NCBI GenBank assembly: GCA_041672465.1
Contig: JBAYZO010000002.1
Coordinates: forward strand, 12,787-76,786
Source: UBA1206 sp041672465
GTDB lineage: Bacteria > Bacillota > Clostridia > Oscillospirales > CAG-382
Direction of reading: 5' to 3'
Length of the DNA: 64,000 bases
The notes under the pieces were generated by a model that saw only the letters and a list, made by a program, of their open reading frames with translations, was not told where the DNA came from and searched no databases. Made by a program: the position numbers and the translations under genes. Positions 1 through 9,100 of the stretch are shown here, one piece after another (position 1 is the stretch's first letter; the number at the start of each line of letters is the position of its first letter).

Positions 1-1346
1 AAAAATACTATGAGGATTTCCACGGCATTAAGATCGGCGACTCCATAATCGCCGAGGTCGTCAGGCTTTCCGAACGCTATATCACCGACAGATATCTCCC
101 CGACAAGGCGATAGACCTCCTCGACGAGGCCGCCTCTCACCTTGCGATGAATTCCCCGGTGGTAAACGAAATAGAATCGGTTTCGGCCGAAATCAAAGGG
201 TTAAAAGCGGCGATGGAGGCCGCCGAGAGCAAGGAGACAAAAACCGAGGAAGATTATAAAACCATAGCCGACTATAAAACCCGTCTTCTCAAATGCGGGG
301 AAAGGTTTGATATCTTGTCCTCGCGGCGCGATAAATTATACCTCAGCACTCAGGATTTAGCCAAAGTCATTGAGGTTTGGACGGGTATTCCCGCCACCAG
401 CATAAGCGAAAACGAATTTGAAAAAATAGACAAAATGGAAACCGAAATCAAAAAGCGCATAATTGGCCAAGACGAAGCGGTGAACCGCCTCACCCGGGCT
501 ATCAAGCGGAGCCGGGCGGGAATAAGCTATAAAAGAAAACCCGTGTCGTTTATATTCGCGGGGAGCACGGGCGTGGGTAAAACAGAGCTCGTCAAGGTTT
601 TGGCGTCATATCTGTTCGACTCGCCCGAAACTCTTATAAGGCTTGATATGAGCGAATTTATGGAAAAATTTTCGGTGTCTCGGATAATCGGCTCGCCGCC
701 GGGGTATGTCGGCTATGACGAGGCGGGTCAGCTCACCGAAAAAATCCGCCGCAAGCCTTACAGCGTGGTGCTGTTCGATGAAATTGAAAAAGCCCATCCC
801 GACGTGCTTAACATTTTGCTCCAGATCCTTGACGACGGGCGGATCACCGACGCCCACGGAAAAGTGTGCAATTTTGAAAACGCCGTAGTGGTCATGACCA
901 CCAACGCGGGGAACAAAGACGTCTCGGCAACGGCGGGGTTTTCGGCGACGTTCCGCTCGAGCGACGAGGACAAAGTTAAAAAAGCCCTCGAGCAGTTTTT
1001 GCGCCCGGAATTTATAAACCGAGTGGATGATGTGATAGTCTTCAACAGACTAACCCGTGAAAACTTTACGGATATCACGATGATAATGCTCTCCGACCTT
1101 CAAAAAGCGCTTTCGCTAAAAGGCATAAAGCTGAAATACACCCGCAAGGAGGCGGGGCTTCTCGCCGAAAAGGGTTACAGCGAAAAATACGGGGCGCGAA
1201 ACCTCAGGCGGCTTATTCAGACAGAAATAGAAGACATAGCGGCGGCGGAAATAATAAACAGCTATGAAAACCCCATAGTCGAAATCATACTGACAAAGCC
1301 GAAAGACGGAAACTTGGCGGTCGGCTGTACGTTCGTCCGCAAATAG
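1..1346 (+). CDS. clpC: ClpC-type ATP-dependent unfoldase, C-terminal part (5' truncated by window)
   Basis: The reading frame is open from base 3, so the first ATG in frame (147) is internal and the gene begins before the window. What remains is the end of the first AAA+ module (the ITDRYLPDKAIDLLDEA segment), a short middle domain of about 75 residues and the complete second AAA+ module. Walker A (GSTGVGKT) is at 561-584, Walker B (VVLFDEIE) at about 765-788 and sensor TTNAG near 898. The short middle domain fits ClpC/ClpA better than ClpB. Proteins of this family unfold substrates for the ClpP protease in the cytoplasm. An AGF tripeptide lies near where the ClpP-docking loop is expected, but docking cannot be proved by eye. 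The next gene starts 11 bases downstream. Confidence 0.9.
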   Translation, partial: KYYEDFHGIKIGDSIIAEVVRLSERYITDRYLPDKAIDLLDEAASHLAMNSPVVNEIESVSAEIKGLKAAMEAAESKETKTEEDYKTIADYKTRLLKCGERFDILSSRRDKLYLSTQDLAKVIEVWTGIPATSISENEFEKIDKMETEIKKRIIGQDEAVNRLTRAIKRSRAGISYKRKPVSFIFAGSTGVGKTELVKVLASYLFDSPETLIRLDMSEFMEKFSVSRIIGSPPGYVGYDEAGQLTEKIRRKPYSVVLFDEIEKAHPDVLNILLQILDDGRITDAHGKVCNFENAVVVMTTNAGNKDVSATAGFSATFRSSDEDKVKKALEQFLRPEFINRVDDVIVFNRLTRENFTDITMIMLSDLQKALSLKGIKLKYTRKEAGLLAEKGYSEKYGARNLRRLIQTEIEDIAAAEIINSYENPIVEIILTKPKDGNLAVGCTFVRK

Positions 1347-1357
1347 GGAAGTTTTAA

Positions 1358-4147
1358 ATGCCTCAAAACGACGCGGTCCCTTCCGAATACCCAAAGGTCA
1401 ATACCTTTACCGCCGCTTCGGCGCGGCGGCTTTCGACTGAAAAACTCACCTTCCCGGAAATGTACCCGCATGAGGTTGCCGGGTTTTTCGGCTCTGATAT
1501 TTCAAAGGGACTAAGCTTAAGGCAGGTCAAGCGCCAAAGGGCGGTTTACGGCGACAACGCCATGACGGAAAACATTCCGGTGGGGTTTTTGGAATCAATA
1601 AAACGACAGCTTAAAAACCTTGTGAGTGTTTTTTTGGCGTTTTCTTCGCTTTTGTTCTTCGCGTTCGGCGGCGGCAGGGAGTATCTCTTTATGACGGCGG
1701 CGCTGGCGGCAATAACGCTCCTCAACGGGATTTTAGAATCCCGAGCCGGCAAGGTGTTTGACAAATCGCGAAGGGCGTCCTCCCCGACCGCGGCCGTCGT
1801 CCGGGACGGCAGGGTTTTTGTCACCACCTCCCGCTCGCTTGTGCCGGGGGATATAATAGCGCTTGAAACCGACGACGTTGTTCCCGCCGACGCGCGGCTT
1901 ATCGAATGTATGTCCCTCACCGTGCTTGAAACGCCGGTCAGCGGCAGGGCGGCAGCCGCCCCTAAAGACGCGAGATTTCTCGCCGGCTCGGGGGAAGACG
2001 CGGTGTATGAAAACATGGTCTACGCGGGGACCGTCGTCACCGGCGGGAGCGCCACGGCTGTGGTCTGCGCTACGGGCAAAAGCTCGCTTATAAGCCGAAA
2101 AAATAAAAAAAGCCGGCTGTCAACCCTCCCAAAATACCTCCAAAGCGTTCAGAAATCGGGGCGGATACTTGCTTTCGGCGCGGTAGCGGCGGAGATTATT
2201 CTTCTTTTGTCGGGGCTCGCCAGAGGGGTAAAGCTTACCGAAACCTTTATTTTATCCCTTGCCGTCGGGGCGGCGACGCTAACCGACACCACTTTCGCCC
2301 TGTCTTCGTTCGCGCTTTCAAAGAGCGTTTCCGACGCCATGAAAAGGGGGAGCATATACAGGAACCTCGACTCTTTTGACCGCATCGCGGAAATCGACAC
2401 CGTTATGTGCGGCAAATCCACCGCTTTCCCGCCGAGGGACACTATCCTTGAAAGTTTTTATGACTGCGTAAGCATATCGCCTTTTACAAGGCAGAGCAAA
2501 CAAAGGTCAAAGGATATTATAAGGGCGCTGCTGCTCTGCTCGGCGGTAAAAGAAAAGCTTAAAGACACAATGGCAACGGCAACGGCAAAAGTTAAATCAA
2601 AACAAAAAAAGCCAAAGGCAACAACGGGCGAAATTTACGAGGGCAGCGCCTACACGCTGGCGCTTTTAAAAGCCGCCTCACAGGCGGGGTTCAGCTACGA
2701 CGAGTTTAAAAAAGACTTTTACCGCATTGAGACCGAATATGACAGCTCGGGCGAGATGTGCAGGGTGTTGGGGCTGCTTGACGGCAAAAGCTGCGTTATC
2801 CTCCGGGGTTCGCCCGAAAACGTTATCGCGAGGTGCGCGGGTTACAGAAAAGAAGGCAAAAACTACCGCCTTGACGAAAAGTCAAAGGCAAGGCTTTTGG
2901 GCGAGGCGCTGGAAATGACAAAGACCCAAATTCCCATCGCCGTGGCTTTGGGCTACACAAGCGCCGACACCCTCCGCGATATCGCCGCCGAGAAAAAACT
3001 GGTTTTCTTGGGCTTCGCGGGGTTTTACACCTCCATGAAAATAGACGCCGCCTCCGCCGTGTTTAAGTGCGAACAGGCGGGGATAGAAACTTTGGCGTTT
3101 TCGGGCGATTCCTATTACACCGCCCTTAATATGGCGAAAAACACCGGCATAATAGCGGATGAGAGCGAAATCTGCACAAGCGAAATCCTCCGCGAGACCG
3201 AGGAAGGCCTGTTTATCGCCAACTGTGACAAATACCGTCTGTTTGTAAACCTCACCGACGACGAGTGGCTTTACATATTAAGGCTGAAAAAGCAAAACAA
3301 AAAAAAGATCGCCGTTTCGGTTTCGCAGATAAGTCAGGCAAAGCTTGTAAGAGAGGCGGACGCCGCGTTTGTGGCGTCAAAGGGCGCCATGGACGCGCTT
3401 ACCTCCGCCTGCGACGTAAAGCTTATCGACGGCGGGTTTGACACCGTCGTGGAATCCATTAAGCAGGCAAAGCTCGCCACAAAGCGGATAAGCGACACGG
3501 TGGGGTATATGACGGCGGGGTTTTTCATATTGTTCTTCTGGGCGCTGTTTTCCGTTTTGATCTTCGGCTCTCTCCCTTTCGGGGTTAAAGACGTGCTGCT
3601 GTTCGGGATGATAATCAACAGTATATTCGGGTTTTCCCTTGCCTTCGCCCCCGCGTTCTCCCCCGACAACCGAAAAATCCTTGCCGAAAAAGGCTATGAG
3701 GTCACGCCCGCGTCGGTTTCCAAAAGCTTTTTAAACTCGCTTCTCTACTCTGTCGCCTCCGCCGCCATTTGCCTTGTCTCGGGGTTTGTGTCGGGGGCGG
3801 GAACCCCAAAGGCAAAATCCTCGTCACTTCTGGCTTATTTTATCCTCATAGCGCTGTTCGCGCTAATGGGCGGCGGCGCGGGGGGGCCGAAAAAGAGCGG
3901 GCTCGCTCTTTTAAGCAGGTTTTACCGGAACTACAACTTTACCATAGCGCTGTCTTTTTCGGCGGGGATAACGGCGCTCGCGCTGTCAGTCCCAAGGTTT
4001 TCCCGTATATTCGGTTACTTTCCCATCTCGCCGGCGGACAGCCTGCCGCCGATTTTAATTTCGGTAACTTTCTTCGCGGTAATTCAATTCGCGATGATGT
4101 TTATAAATATAAGACTTAAAACCAAAAAAAAGGAGAAACAATTATGA
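1358..4147 (+). CDS. P2-type ATPase homologue with degenerate catalytic motifs (predicted pseudo-ATPase)
   Basis: The 929-residue protein keeps the architecture of Ca2+/cation P2-type ATPases: cation-ATPase N-domain (about 38-70), two membrane segments (88-126), actuator domain with PGDIIALE and VPADARL (163-182), M3/M4 (270-320), a large cytoplasmic region and six C-terminal membrane segments. Each catalytic signature is altered. The actuator TGES position reads VSGRA (194-198), the DKTGT phosphorylation site reads CGKSTAF (351-357) with no aspartate, the M4 PEGL position reads TLTDT, DPPR reads TSMK, and GDGxND reads SVSQIS. The nucleotide-domain motif survives partly as RGSPE. The frame is intact with no stops, so this is not ordinary decay. 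By family knowledge it cannot form the aspartyl-phosphate, so active ion pumping is not expected. A regulatory, scaffolding or passive role is inference. Its stop overlaps the next start (ATGA). Confidence 0.85.
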   Translation: MPQNDAVPSEYPKVNTFTAASARRLSTEKLTFPEMYPHEVAGFFGSDISKGLSLRQVKRQRAVYGDNAMTENIPVGFLESIKRQLKNLVSVFLAFSSLLFFAFGGGREYLFMTAALAAITLLNGILESRAGKVFDKSRRASSPTAAVVRDGRVFVTTSRSLVPGDIIALETDDVVPADARLIECMSLTVLETPVSGRAAAAPKDARFLAGSGEDAVYENMVYAGTVVTGGSATAVVCATGKSSLISRKNKKSRLSTLPKYLQSVQKSGRILAFGAVAAEIILLLSGLARGVKLTETFILSLAVGAATLTDTTFALSSFALSKSVSDAMKRGSIYRNLDSFDRIAEIDTVMCGKSTAFPPRDTILESFYDCVSISPFTRQSKQRSKDIIRALLLCSAVKEKLKDTMATATAKVKSKQKKPKATTGEIYEGSAYTLALLKAASQAGFSYDEFKKDFYRIETEYDSSGEMCRVLGLLDGKSCVILRGSPENVIARCAGYRKEGKNYRLDEKSKARLLGEALEMTKTQIPIAVALGYTSADTLRDIAAEKKLVFLGFAGFYTSMKIDAASAVFKCEQAGIETLAFSGDSYYTALNMAKNTGIIADESEICTSEILRETEEGLFIANCDKYRLFVNLTDDEWLYILRLKKQNKKKIAVSVSQISQAKLVREADAAFVASKGAMDALTSACDVKLIDGGFDTVVESIKQAKLATKRISDTVGYMTAGFFILFFWALFSVLIFGSLPFGVKDVLLFGMIINSIFGFSLAFAPAFSPDNRKILAEKGYEVTPASVSKSFLNSLLYSVASAAICLVSGFVSGAGTPKAKSSSLLAYFILIALFALMGGGAGGPKKSGLALLSRFYRNYNFTIALSFSAGITALALSVPRFSRIFGYFPISPADSLPPILISVTFFAVIQFAMMFINIRLKTKKKEKQL

Positions 4148-4335
4148 CTTTCACAAAAGAAACTCTTATCGGGGAGGTTTTGGAAGCGGACCCAAGGCTT
4201 TCAAAATATTTCCTTGAAATAGGCATGCACTGCCTCGGCTGCCCCGCCTCAAGGTCCGAGACCATTGAGGAAGCCTGCCAGGTTCACGGTACGGATGTCG
4301 ACGCGCTTCTTAAAAAGTTAAACGCCGGCGTCTGA
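4144..4335 (+). CDS. DUF1858 domain protein
   Basis: This 63-residue protein is a single DUF1858 domain, the family often seen beside or fused to hybrid-cluster proteins. It shows the typical opening (a helix, then a segment ending in DPRLSKYFLEIG) and the CxxC pair in HCLGCP at residues 29-34, which could bind metal or form a redox disulfide. It starts at an ATG overlapping the stop of the P-type ATPase homologue as ATGA, behind a good AAGGAG site near 4132, so the two are probably translationally coupled. No hybrid-cluster protein is nearby. The biochemical role of the family is not established, and the coupling suggests only that it is made together with the upstream membrane protein. Confidence 0.85.
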   Translation: MTFTKETLIGEVLEADPRLSKYFLEIGMHCLGCPASRSETIEEACQVHGTDVDALLKKLNAGV

Positions 4336-4406
4336 CAAGTCAAAAGGTCAAAGGGGGGTTCTTTCCGAGCCCCCCTAAATTCTAAAGCCGGGGGATATGG
4401 TTATTT

Positions 4407-5264
4407 ATGACTACATTGTTTGACGAAAGCCTAAGCGTACGGTCTTCTTTCCGAACGGGCGGCTCCGCCGATATACTATTGATACCCGAGAGCGAAGAAG
4501 AGCTTGTCGCGGCGCTTGAAGAATATAAAAATAAACAAAGCGTCGTTGTGCTCGGCAATATCACCAACACGCTTATCACCGACCGCGGGGTGCGGGGGTG
4601 CGTTATTCTTACCGCCGGGCTAAAGGGAATAGCGCTCAGCGGAAACATTATAACCGCCCAGTCGGGGGTCGATATGTCGCGGCTTGCGGGATTCGCGCTT
4701 GAAAATTCCCTGACAGGCGGTGAGTTTTTATACGGGATCCCCGGCACCGTGGGGGGCGGCGTGGTCATGAACGCGGGCGCCTACGGCGGGGAAATGAAAG
4801 ATATTGTCGAGAGCGTAAAGCTTTATTCGCCGGAAAAAGGTATTTTCACCCTAAAGCGGGGGGAAATGGGGTTCGGCCACCGAAAAAGCGTGGTCAGCGA
4901 CAGCAATCTTGTGGTTTTATCTTCTTCTTTTGTCCTTGAAAAGGGCGACAGGAAAGCAATCAAGGCGAAAATGGAAGAATATATGGCGACAAGGCGGGCA
5001 AAACAGCCCCTTGAATACCCAAGCTGCGGTTCGGTTTTTAAGCGGCCGGCCGGGTTTTTCGCGGGGAAGTTGATTGAGGACTGCGGGCTTAAGGGGTTTT
5101 CCGTGGGCGGGGCGAAAGTGTCGGAAAAACACGCGGGGTTTATAATAAACGCCGCGTCGGCGACCTCGTCGGATATGCTGAAAATTATAAAACATATAAA
5201 AGAAACGGTTTTTGCCAAAACAGGTGTGGTTTTGGAAGAAGAAATAAAAATTATAGGAGAATAG
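4407..5264 (+). CDS. murB: UDP-N-acetylenolpyruvoylglucosamine reductase
   Basis: MurB reduces UDP-GlcNAc-enolpyruvate to UDP-MurNAc with NADPH in the cytoplasm, the second step of peptidoglycan precursor synthesis. At 285 residues it has normal length. The FAD-binding domain shows GIPGTVGGGVVMNAGAYGG (about 110-128), an arginine in FGHRKS, the catalytic serine in CGSVFKRP (about 207-214) and the C-terminal glutamate region LEEEIKIIGE. One deviation is that the usual glycine/serine-rich GxGSN loop near residue 50 reads GNITNTLI. It is followed by whiA in the same direction; in many Firmicutes murB and whiA lie in one neighbourhood, which supports both calls. The ATG follows a GGGGGAT site. 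Confidence 0.93.
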   Translation: MTTLFDESLSVRSSFRTGGSADILLIPESEEELVAALEEYKNKQSVVVLGNITNTLITDRGVRGCVILTAGLKGIALSGNIITAQSGVDMSRLAGFALENSLTGGEFLYGIPGTVGGGVVMNAGAYGGEMKDIVESVKLYSPEKGIFTLKRGEMGFGHRKSVVSDSNLVVLSSSFVLEKGDRKAIKAKMEEYMATRRAKQPLEYPSCGSVFKRPAGFFAGKLIEDCGLKGFSVGGAKVSEKHAGFIINAASATSSDMLKIIKHIKETVFAKTGVVLEEEIKIIGE

Positions 5265-5288
5265 TTTTAAGAGCAACTTTTTATCTTT

Positions 5289-5323
5289 GCAGTCTGAACG
5301 ACTGCAATTTCGGCAAGCCGAAA
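5289..5323 (+). other. Two tandem short hairpins in the murB-whiA spacer
   Basis: The 150-base spacer between murB and whiA holds two perfect stem-loops in series: GCAGT/ACTGC (5289-5293 with 5301-5305, loop of 7) and TTTCGGC/GCCGAAA (5308-5314 with 5317-5323, loop AA). No T-run follows, so they are not classical terminators. They could be an mRNA processing site or a regulatory leader of whiA. No other feature is visible in the spacer except the AAAAGGAATG ribosome-binding site of whiA. Confidence 0.4.
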
Positions 5324-5414
5324 CCATTAAAAAGATTGCTGTTTCCTGAATTTATAAAGTTTATAAGTGAAAATTCAAATGAGTTTGCGTATTGCTTAAA
5401 AGGAATGTTCATAA

Positions 5415-6089
5415 ATGTCTTATTCGGCAAAGCTCAAACAAAGCCTTATGGCTATCCAAAACAAAAACCCCTGCTGCGAGCAGGCGTTTATGGCGGGGCT
5501 TAGGCTCGGCGCGCCGGAAAGCAAGTGCGAAAATGACTTCCGCTGCTTTTTAAGGGGGGTTTTTATAACCTCCGGGACAATATGTAACCCGGAAAAACAG
5601 TATTATGTGGCTTTTTCAGGCGCGGGCGCCGGCCTTGCCGAAAGCGCGCTTGCCAAGAGCAAAATCCCCTTTTTGCGGGGGACGAGAAAATCAAAACCAA
5701 TTGTGTATATCCGGGATAGCGAGGCGATTGGCGACTTTTTGGCCGCAGTGGGGGCGGTGAGAGAAGCGCTCGGTCTTATGGAAATAAGCGTGCTAAAGTC
5801 AATGAAACGGGACGCGAACCGCAAAAACAACGCCGATTTCGCCAATCTTGACAAGTCCGCCACCGCCTCCGCTCAGTCAAGGGAGGCGATAAGGGAAATC
5901 ATGCGCCATAAGGATTTTACTAAACTCCCCGAGGAACTGCGGGAAACGGCGAGGCTTCGGCTTGAAAACCCGTCGCTCACCCTTGATGAATTAAGGGCTC
6001 TCCACCAAAAACCCATTTCAAAATCGGGTCTTTACCACCGGCTTAAGAAAATCTCGGAGCTTTCGCTTAAATATGTTAACAACAAATAA
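5415..6089 (+). CDS. whiA: DNA-binding protein WhiA, short form
   Basis: WhiA combines a degenerate LAGLIDADG homing-endonuclease fold with a C-terminal helix-turn-helix and in Gram-positives affects sporulation, division and chromosome segregation. The C-terminal half matches the family well: RDANRKNNADFANLDKS, then LPEELRETARLRLENP and the helix-turn-helix segment SKSGLYHRLKKI. Family members usually have about 300 residues; this one has 224, with a shortened N-terminal domain. The start is fixed by an in-frame TAA immediately before the ATG (5412-5414), so no in-frame extension exists. The ribosome-binding site is AAAAGGAATG. It is followed after 23 bases by the dnaE reading frame. Confidence 0.88.
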   Translation: MSYSAKLKQSLMAIQNKNPCCEQAFMAGLRLGAPESKCENDFRCFLRGVFITSGTICNPEKQYYVAFSGAGAGLAESALAKSKIPFLRGTRKSKPIVYIRDSEAIGDFLAAVGAVREALGLMEISVLKSMKRDANRKNNADFANLDKSATASAQSREAIREIMRHKDFTKLPEELRETARLRLENPSLTLDELRALHQKPISKSGLYHRLKKISELSLKYVNNK

Positions 6090-6112
6090 AATTTATAAAG
6101 GGGCTGCGTAAA

Positions 6113-9100
6113 ATAAACTTTGTCCACCTCCATTTACACACGGAATACTCACTGCTCGACGGCGAGTGCCGGGTGGCGGAGCTCCCCGGCAGGGTGGCGG
6201 CGCTGGGTCAGAAAGCCGTGGCGTGCACCGACCACGGCGCGCTTTACGGCGCCGTGGATTTTTATAAACACTGTGAAAAGCAGGGGATAAAGCCGATAAT
6301 CGGCTGCGAAGTCTATGTCGCGCCGCGGAGGGCGGAAGACAAAACCTTCCCCGCCGATATCAACCCCTATCACCTTGTGCTTTTGGTTCAGAACGAGGAG
6401 GGCTACCGCAACCTCGTTAAGCTTGTGTCGGATTCGTTTCTCGAGGGGTTTTACCGCAAACCCCGCACCGATATGGAAAAGCTTGCCCAAAGAGCGGGGG
6501 GGCTCTTCGCGCTCTCGGGGTGTATGTCGGGGGTGCTGTCAAAAAGAATAGAGTCGGGCGACACGGACGGCGCGAGAGAAACCGCGCTGAAGCTTAAAAA
6601 AGCCTTTGGGGATAGATTTTTTATTGAAATCCAGCGCAACGGCGCGGAGGGGCAAAACAAGGTAAACCATGTTTTAATAAAGCTTGCGCGGGAATGCGAT
6701 ATCCCGCTTGTCGCCACAAACGACGTTCATTATATTTCAAAAGAAGACGCCGAAACCCAAGAACTTCTCATGGCGATTTCCACGGGCGGGACATTGGGCG
6801 ACAAAGAGTTCGCCCTCCCCTCAAACGAGTTTTACCTTAAATCAACCGAAGAAATGATCGAACTGTTTAAGGACATCCCCGACGCCGCCGAAAACACGGT
6901 TAAAATCGCCGATATGTGCGGGTTTAAGTTTGATTTTTCGTCGTTCAGGCTCCCGCGGTTTGACCCCCCGAACGCTCTGCCGCCCGCGGGTTATTTAAGG
7001 GAGCTTTGCGAGGAGGGGCTTGGACGCAGGCTTGAAGCTTTCGGGAAATCAAAAGACAAAGAGGCGTATGTCAAGCGGCTTGAATACGAGCTGTCGGTGA
7101 TACACCAAATGGGGTTTGACGACTATTTTCTTGTGGTGCATGACTTTGTCGCCTACGCAAAACGGCAGGGGATCCCCGTCGGCCCCGGCAGGGGTTCGGC
7201 GGTGGGAAGCCTTGCCGCTTATACGCTGGGGATTACAGATGTCGACCCCATTAAATATGACCTGCTGTTCGAGCGGTTTTTAAACCCCGAGCGCGCCTCC
7301 ATGCCCGACATTGACATTGATTTCTGCGACGAGAGGCGGGGGGAAGTCATTGAGTATGTGGCGGGGAGATACGGCGTAGACCATATGGCGCAGATTATAA
7401 CTTTCGGCACCCTCCAGTGCCGCGGAGCGGTGAGAGACGTGGGGAGGGCGCTGGGCATGAGCTACGCCGACGTCGACATTGTAGCGAAAACAATTCCCCG
7501 AACCCTTGGGATAACGCTTGACACGGCGCTTTCCCAAAGCCCGGAACTTAAAAATGCATATTCCTCCGACCCGAAGGTAAAAAGACTTCTCGATTTTGCC
7601 AAAAAGCTTGAGGGGCGCCCCCGCAACGCCTCTACGCACGCCACCGGAGTTGTGATAACGGACAAGCCAATAACAAATTATCTCCCCCTTTCGGTAAACG
7701 ACAACGCCGTCGTCACCCAGTTTGACATGAACGCCGTCGCCGAGCTCGGGCTGTTAAAAATTGACTTTCTCGGCCTCCGGTACCTTACTATTATCCGCGA
7801 CGCCGAAAAATTGGTGAAGCTTATCGACGGCGATTTTGATATAACAACCGTATCCGAGGACGACATTGAAACTTACGAAATGTTGTCTTCCGGGAAGACG
7901 CTGGGGGTTTTTCAGCTTGAAAGCGAGGGCATGAGGTCACTCCTGTCAAAGCTCGCGCCGAAAAATTTCGAGGATATAATTACGGTGATATCCCTCTACC
8001 GCCCGGGACCCGCCCAGTTTATTGACGAATATTTAAAAAACCGCGCTTCTGCGGGGGAAATATCCTATTCCACCCCGCTCCTTAAAAAAATACTCGACCC
8101 CACCGCCGGATGTATGCTTTACCAAGAGCAGGTCATGGAGGTTTTCAGAACGCTCGCGGGGTATTCATACGGCAGGGCGGACCTTATCCGCCGCGCCATG
8201 GCAAGAAAGAAGCACGAGGATATACTAAGGGAAAAAGAGGGTTTTATCGCCGGCAGCGTTAAAAACGGGGTTAAAAAGAAAGCAGCCGAAGAAATTTTCG
8301 ACTCTATGGCGGCGTTCGCGAGTTACGCTTTTAATAAAAGCCACGCGGCCGCCTACGCCGTGGTTTCCTACCGCACTGCGTATTTAAAATGCCATTATCC
8401 CATCGAGTATATGTGCGCGCTCCTTAACTCCGTAATCGGCGACAGCGCGAAAATAAACGAGTATATAGCCGAATGCGGGGAGCTTGGCATTAGGGTGCTC
8501 GGCCCCGACGTAAACGAGAGCGGCAGGGCGTTCGCCATTTACGAGGAACATATTCGGTTCGGGCTTGCCGCCATAAAAAATGTGGGCTCAAACTTTGCGG
8601 GGCATGTCGAAGCCGAAAGGGAAAATGGGGGAAAATATAAATCTTTCGAGGACTTTATCTGCCGTGTTTTTACCGCCGCCAACACCAAAACGCTTGAATC
8701 GCTGGTGCTGGCGGGGGGGTGCGACTGTTTTGGCGTTTACAGAAGCAGGATGTTTTCCACCATAAGCAAGGCGCTGAACGCCGTCTCGGGGATGAGAGAA
8801 GAAATGAAGTTCGGGCAGATATCGCTGTTTGAGTCCGTTGAGGAAAATTACTCCCCTCTTAAGCTTGTCTACCCGAACATAAGCGAATACCCGGAAAAAG
8901 AAATCCTAAGCTTTGAAAAAGCGCTCACCGGGGTTTATTTTTCGGGGCATCCCCTTAATCATTACAAAAAATTTGCAAAAAGTACTAATTCGGTAACCAT
9001 TAAAGACTTGTATTACGACCTTAAAAACGATATAATACCGGAAAAGCAAGTCGTTAACTTAAACTGTCAGATAAAACAGCTTAGAAAAAAGGCAACCAAA

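Noticed and set aside
4353..4375. G6/C6 hairpin after the DUF1858 gene as a terminator
   Set aside because: The stem is followed by TAAATTCT with no T-run and the loop is 11 bases; I could not support termination, although weak activity is possible.
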